Shown here one piece after another: positions 61,108-64,000 of a stretch of DNA of 64,000 nucleotides. The translations under genes were made by a program, and so were the position numbers. This DNA is from Mycolicibacter sinensis (GTDB lineage: Bacteria; Actinomycetota; Actinomycetes; Mycobacteriales; Mycobacteriaceae): the NCBI RefSeq assembly GCF_001667375.1, contig NZ_LZIN01000075.1, forward strand, positions 248,001 through 312,000. Direction: 5' to 3'. The notes below the pieces were generated by a model. That model had not been told where the DNA came from and did no database searches. It saw only the letters and a list, made by a program, of their open reading frames with translations. Position 1 is the first letter of the stretch. Each line of letters begins with the position of its first letter.

Positions 61108-62987
61108 CTCCGAACCTCCTTCAGGTAGCCTGACTCAATCAATGCATCCACCGAGGCTTCTTGCCCTGGCGGTGCCATCACCCGATATTGGATGCCCCCG
61201 CCGGGCTGGTGGAACCACGGGGCTGCTCGGGACTGTTCGATATGCCAGCCGGGCGGAAGAGCTGTCGGATCATTTACGACATATGTGTAATAGGGCTTAG
61301 TGGCACTGCTGGGCGGTAGCGACAGCTGGGCGAACGGGGTGCCTTCGGGGGCGAGGTAGGCGCCACCGGGATGCCCGAATCGTCCGAGTTCGGTTCCCGC
61401 GGCCAAGTCGGCGTCGGGAATGACGCTGCCTGGTATTGCGTAGGGCTTGCTGGCCAGGCTGTCGTTAGGGTAGATCAGATGGCCGGCGGGGTCGGTGAAT
61501 TGTGGTCCCGGTTCGATGGGGTGGTGGCCGTCGAATAAGGGCGAATCTGCAGGTAGTGGATGTACCTCGGCTGCTGGTGCCGGCACGTGTGGGCCGCTGT
61601 GCGGGACGTGCTCGTGGGCAAGCACCGGTGGGCCGTGGTCGGCGGTCGTTAACGGTGGGATGTGATCGCCACTGGTGGTGACCGGGGTGTGCACGCCAGG
61701 ATGGTGGATGCCGAGATCGTCGGCGGCAGTTTGAGCCCGTATCTCGGCTTGGGTGATTGCCCGCGGCAGCACGTTGTCGGCGGTCAGGCCGGCAGCGCTA
61801 CCGCCACTGGTCGCGAGGGCTTCGCGGGCGAACAGAGCCCGCATGCCCTGCCAGCCGGCTTCGACACCGGCCTTGCCGGCGGTGACCGCGGGTCCGGCGC
61901 CCACCGCGGTGAAGATGACGTTCTGCAGCAGCGCGTCATCTGGGGTGACGCGGCCCGGGTCGAGGAATCGGGAGGCGACGAGCTTGCCGTCCTGATAGGT
62001 GAAGTAGGCGCTACTACCGCCGCCGGCGCCCTGGTCGTAGATCTCGCCGGTGCCATTCTTGAGGGTGCCGGTCACCACCATCTTCTGGCCCTCGAGCGTG
62101 TAGGCGAACGACACTGCGCCGCCGGGACCTAGGTGCACTGAGGCAGGATCGATGCCCGAGTAGTCGGGGATCTTGCCCAAGTCATCGAGGGCATCGGCAA
62201 GATTTTTCTTCAACGCCGGCAGCCGGGTCATCGCGGCCTGGGCATCATCGCTGCCGGCGCCGTGCGCATAGGCTTTCGCCGCGGCGTCATCGAGCGCCTT
62301 TTGTGCGGCTCGCACCCGGGCCATCGCATCGAGTACTGCTTGGTTGTTGGCGCGTATGAGATCCTCGAATGCGGATCGGTCGTCCGGCGCAGTCGGGGCG
62401 GGGCTCAGGGGGCCGTGCAGCGGTGGCCGGTCGTAGCCATCGGACAGCAGCTTGGTCGTCGAAGCTTGCAGGGTTGCAGCGTAGTCGTCGCGCAGCTTTT
62501 CGATCTGATGCAGGATGCCGGCAGTGTCATCGATTGCCACCTGCTCTAACTCGGAGATGTCCAGGTCCGCCTGCCGGTACATCCCGATGCGGTTGTCGAT
62601 GTCTTGAAGCTGGATCTCTAGCGCCTTGATCTTCGCGGCCGCGGACTTCTGGGCCTGCGCCAGTGCGGCGGCGATGGTTTCCAGGTCGGTGCCGATCGCG
62701 CTGAGTTGGGTTTGTTGCAGATGCAAGGTGGTGGTGGCGCGCTGCACTTCGCGCGAGTCGTTGATCGGGTGTTCGCCGTTCTCCCGGTTCCAAGCGGCCT
62801 GGAATCGTTGGCGGGCTTGGGCGAACGCGGCACTGGATTCGGCGGTGCATGCGCCTGCGTCGTGAAAGGCTCTCGCCAGCTCGTCGATGACGGCCGGGTT
62901 GCCGCTTTGCAGGGTGTTGTTGACCTGCCACGGGTCACCGCCGGCGGTTTCGATCGGCAGCGCCAGGTTTATGTACTGGAGTTGCAC
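61104..62987 (-). CDS. ESX-type polymorphic toxin with C-terminal TNT (NAD+ glycohydrolase) domain
   Basis: A 627-aa protein. Residues 1-~280 are helical with coiled-coil character (FAQARQRFQAAWNREN, TDLETIAAALAQAQKSAAAKIKALEIQLQDIDNRI), typical of ESX-exported toxins. A Pro/His-rich linker follows (residues ~420-500). Residues ~505-627 match the TNT domain: LIYPNDSLASKP, GTELGRFGHPGGAYLAPEGTPFAQLSLPP, PWFHQPGGGIQYRV. The Arg of RFG (536) and the Gln of GGGIQY (600) are at family-conserved positions. TNT cleaves NAD+. GTG 62987 overlaps the EspC-like gene by 19 bp; the stop overlaps the immunity gene by 4 bp. Confidence 0.85.
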   Translation of the reverse strand: MQLQYINLALPIETAGGDPWQVNNTLQSGNPAVIDELARAFHDAGACTAESSAAFAQARQRFQAAWNRENGEHPINDSREVQRATTTLHLQQTQLSAIGTDLETIAAALAQAQKSAAAKIKALEIQLQDIDNRIGMYRQADLDISELEQVAIDDTAGILHQIEKLRDDYAATLQASTTKLLSDGYDRPPLHGPLSPAPTAPDDRSAFEDLIRANNQAVLDAMARVRAAQKALDDAAAKAYAHGAGSDDAQAAMTRLPALKKNLADALDDLGKIPDYSGIDPASVHLGPGGAVSFAYTLEGQKMVVTGTLKNGTGEIYDQGAGGGSSAYFTYQDGKLVASRFLDPGRVTPDDALLQNVIFTAVGAGPAVTAGKAGVEAGWQGMRALFAREALATSGGSAAGLTADNVLPRAITQAEIRAQTAADDLGIHHPGVHTPVTTSGDHIPPLTTADHGPPVLAHEHVPHSGPHVPAPAAEVHPLPADSPLFDGHHPIEPGPQFTDPAGHLIYPNDSLASKPYAIPGSVIPDADLAAGTELGRFGHPGGAYLAPEGTPFAQLSLPPSSATKPYYTYVVNDPTALPPGWHIEQSRAAPWFHQPGGGIQYRVMAPPGQEASVDALIESGYLKEVRR

Positions 62988-63283
62988 CGCACCGCACGAA
63001 GCTGGGCCGCGTTGTGCTGATCCATGGCGGTGAACTCGCGCGCGGCACGGTCGGCCTTATCGCCGACGTCGGTCAGGGTCTGCCGGTGGCCGGTGAGGGT
63101 GGTGATGTGCTCGGTGTGGGCTGCGGAGAGCGCGCCGTGGAAGACGTCCGCGGCGCCGAAGCCTCCGAAAATGCCTGCCGTCACGGCGGTTCGGTTCAGC
63201 CGGGTCGCTCCGGCGTGGGCGTGTTCGCTTGCTCCGCGCGTATCCGCTGCTCCTGAACGCAGCATCGCCGGGTCGACGAACAC
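62969..63283 (-). CDS. EspC-like (DUF2580) ESX secretion-associated protein
   Basis: A 104-aa protein: FVDPAMLRSGAADTRGASEHAHAGATRLNRTAVTAGIFGGFGAADVFHGALSAAHTEHITTLTGHRQTLTDVGDKADRAAREFTAMDQ. The start and Ala-rich helical hairpin with a central G-F-G-A-A-D turn fit the DUF2580/EspC group exported by type VII systems. I do not see a clear C-terminal Y-x3-D/E signal. The GTG start is preceded by GAGAGGGG. It lies just before and overlaps the TNT toxin gene, so it is a likely co-secretion partner or chaperone. Confidence 0.75.
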   Translation of the reverse strand: MFVDPAMLRSGAADTRGASEHAHAGATRLNRTAVTAGIFGGFGAADVFHGALSAAHTEHITTLTGHRQTLTDVGDKADRAAREFTAMDQHNAAQLRAVRCNSST

Positions 63284-63568
63284 CTCGAACCCCTCTCGGA
63301 TCAGTCGCCAATAACCCTGACAGGGTGGGTCTTCGGCGTCAATTCAGCCTGCGCGGTGGCCTCCGAGCGTGTTTGTCGCCGGTCCCGCGGGTGGCCGGGC
63401 CAACTGCAGTACGGCGACCGGTGGTCCGAATCTATGACCGCATCGCGGAAACGATGATGTAAGCGAAGAACCGGCACTGGAACGGCATTGCGCTGCTTCC
63501 AGCTACGTGTGGAACCTGACATTGGAGCAGTTCAACTGGGGGGCGTAGATCACTCCACTCGCAACGGT
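63284..63568. other. 285-bp gap upstream of the toxin operon
   Basis: No convincing gene or long palindrome was seen. It must hold the promoter of the EspC-like/TNT/immunity operon, but no KstR, KstR2 or Zur-like site is present. Composition is less GC-rich than the steroid locus. Confidence 0.5.
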
Positions 63569-64000
63569 TTACTGCGCGGCCAGTTTCAGGACGCGGCCGC
63601 TGCCCTCGTAGCCATCCCTGTTGCGAACCTGGCCAGCGTCGGCGACGTAGATGTTGTCGGCCGCATCCACCATAACTATCGATGGGGACTTGAGGCCGGT
63701 GAACGGTACTTCAACCGATTTGGTGGAGCCGGCGGGAAGCTTCACTACCGTGTTATCGCCCGAGTCGGCGACGTAGATGTTGTTGGCACTGTCGATGGCG
63801 ACGCTTTCCGGTCGCTTGAGATCGGCGAACGGCAGTCTGGTCTCCTTGCCGGATTCCGGCGCCAATTTCGTGACCCGGCCTGTCTCACAGATGTAAAGGT
63901 TGCCCGCTGAATCCGTCGTCAAGTGCGCGGAACCGTAGCGCACGGAGTAGGACAGCCGGGTGGGAGAATCCGATCCGGCAGCGAGTCTCCAGATGCTGTT
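63569..64000 (-). CDS. NHL-repeat beta-propeller protein, C-terminal part (5' end outside window)
   Basis: The frame stays open to the right edge, so this is the last ~143 residues. It contains repeats of the NHL type: HLTTDSAGNLYICETGRVTKL, PESVAIDSANNIYVADSGDNTVVKL, PSIVMVDAADNIYVADAGQVRNRD. Such propellers occur as the sensor domain of PknD-type kinases and as free exported proteins. Which one applies depends on the missing N-terminus. Confidence 0.75.
   Translation of the reverse strand, partial: NSIWRLAAGSDSPTRLSYSVRYGSAHLTTDSAGNLYICETGRVTKLAPESGKETRLPFADLKRPESVAIDSANNIYVADSGDNTVVKLPAGSTKSVEVPFTGLKSPSIVMVDAADNIYVADAGQVRNRDGYEGSGRVLKLAAQ

Overview
This window is high-GC actinobacterial DNA that reads as a Mycobacteriaceae chromosome outside the M. 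tuberculosis complex. The evidence is a PPE protein, haemophore-like Cys-pair exported proteins, F420/deazaflavin enzymes (Ddn, LLM oxidoreductases), an ESX-type EspC-like gene with a TNT toxin, and an almost complete cholesterol-catabolism locus in the order of M. tuberculosis Rv3565 to Rv3520c. Species cannot be fixed from sequence alone. Rv numbers and family properties below come from memory of that locus, not from a search.

Layout. 1-2.0 kb: 3' part of a PEP-utilising enzyme. 2.0-11.3 kb (minus): fadD3-fadE31-fadE32-fadE33 continuing into a choloylglycine-hydrolase-family enzyme, an internally deleted lipase, aspB, a haemophore-like protein and an unknown protein. 11.5-15.9 kb (plus): fadE30-ipdF-kstR2-fadA6 and a TetR gene. 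15.9-17.7 kb: a TetR gene divergent from a DUF899/VOC pair around a strong palindrome. 17.8-21.2 kb (minus): echA20-ipdA-ipdB-ipdC, divergent from two SDR genes. 23.1-25.1 kb (minus): fadA5, an NTF2-like gene, ddn. 25.2-32.5 kb (plus): two CYP125-type P450s, an in-frame FadE28-FadE29 fusion, chsH2, chsH1, ltp2. 32.5-35.1 kb: a DUF559 nuclease-like gene framed by two 61-bp palindromes, and a His/Asp-rich PPE gene behind a Zur-like box. 35.1-42.1 kb: kstD-chsH3 (minus), a third CYP125-type P450, and hsaE-hsaG-hsaF (plus). 42.1-47.5 kb: RecQ helicase, a haemophore-like protein, and an IclR/SnoaL/F420-oxidoreductase/EthD operon. 47.6-53.1 kb: Rv3531c-Rv3530c-Rv3529c-like genes, an Rv3527-like gene, kshA and a gamma carbonic anhydrase-like gene. 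53.1-58.6 kb: a secreted unknown, an NTF2-like gene, ltp3-ltp4-DUF35, and an F420 oxidoreductase. 59.0-60.6 kb: a KstR-operator-linked acyl-CoA synthetase. 60.6-63.3 kb: EspC-like protein, TNT-domain toxin and Imm61-like immunity protein. The window ends inside an NHL-repeat gene.

How the genes work together. CYP125 enzymes oxidise the sterol side chain. FadE28/29, ChsH1/ChsH2, Ltp2 and FadA5 shorten it. KstD and KshA open the ring nucleus, and HsaE/G/F process the ring A/B hydroxydienoate fragment. FadD3, FadE30-33, IpdA/B/C/F, EchA20 and FadA6 degrade the remaining HIP (C/D ring) propionate. Two operator families match this split. Eight KstR-type sites (TNNAACNNGTTNNA) lie before side-chain and ring A/B genes. 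Two KstR2-type sites (ANCAAGNNCTTGNT) lie before HIP genes. Several of these promoters place the start codon where transcription should begin, which suggests leaderless mRNAs. No tRNA, rRNA, CRISPR array or intact insertion sequence was seen, and no gene-free stretch exceeds 300 bp.
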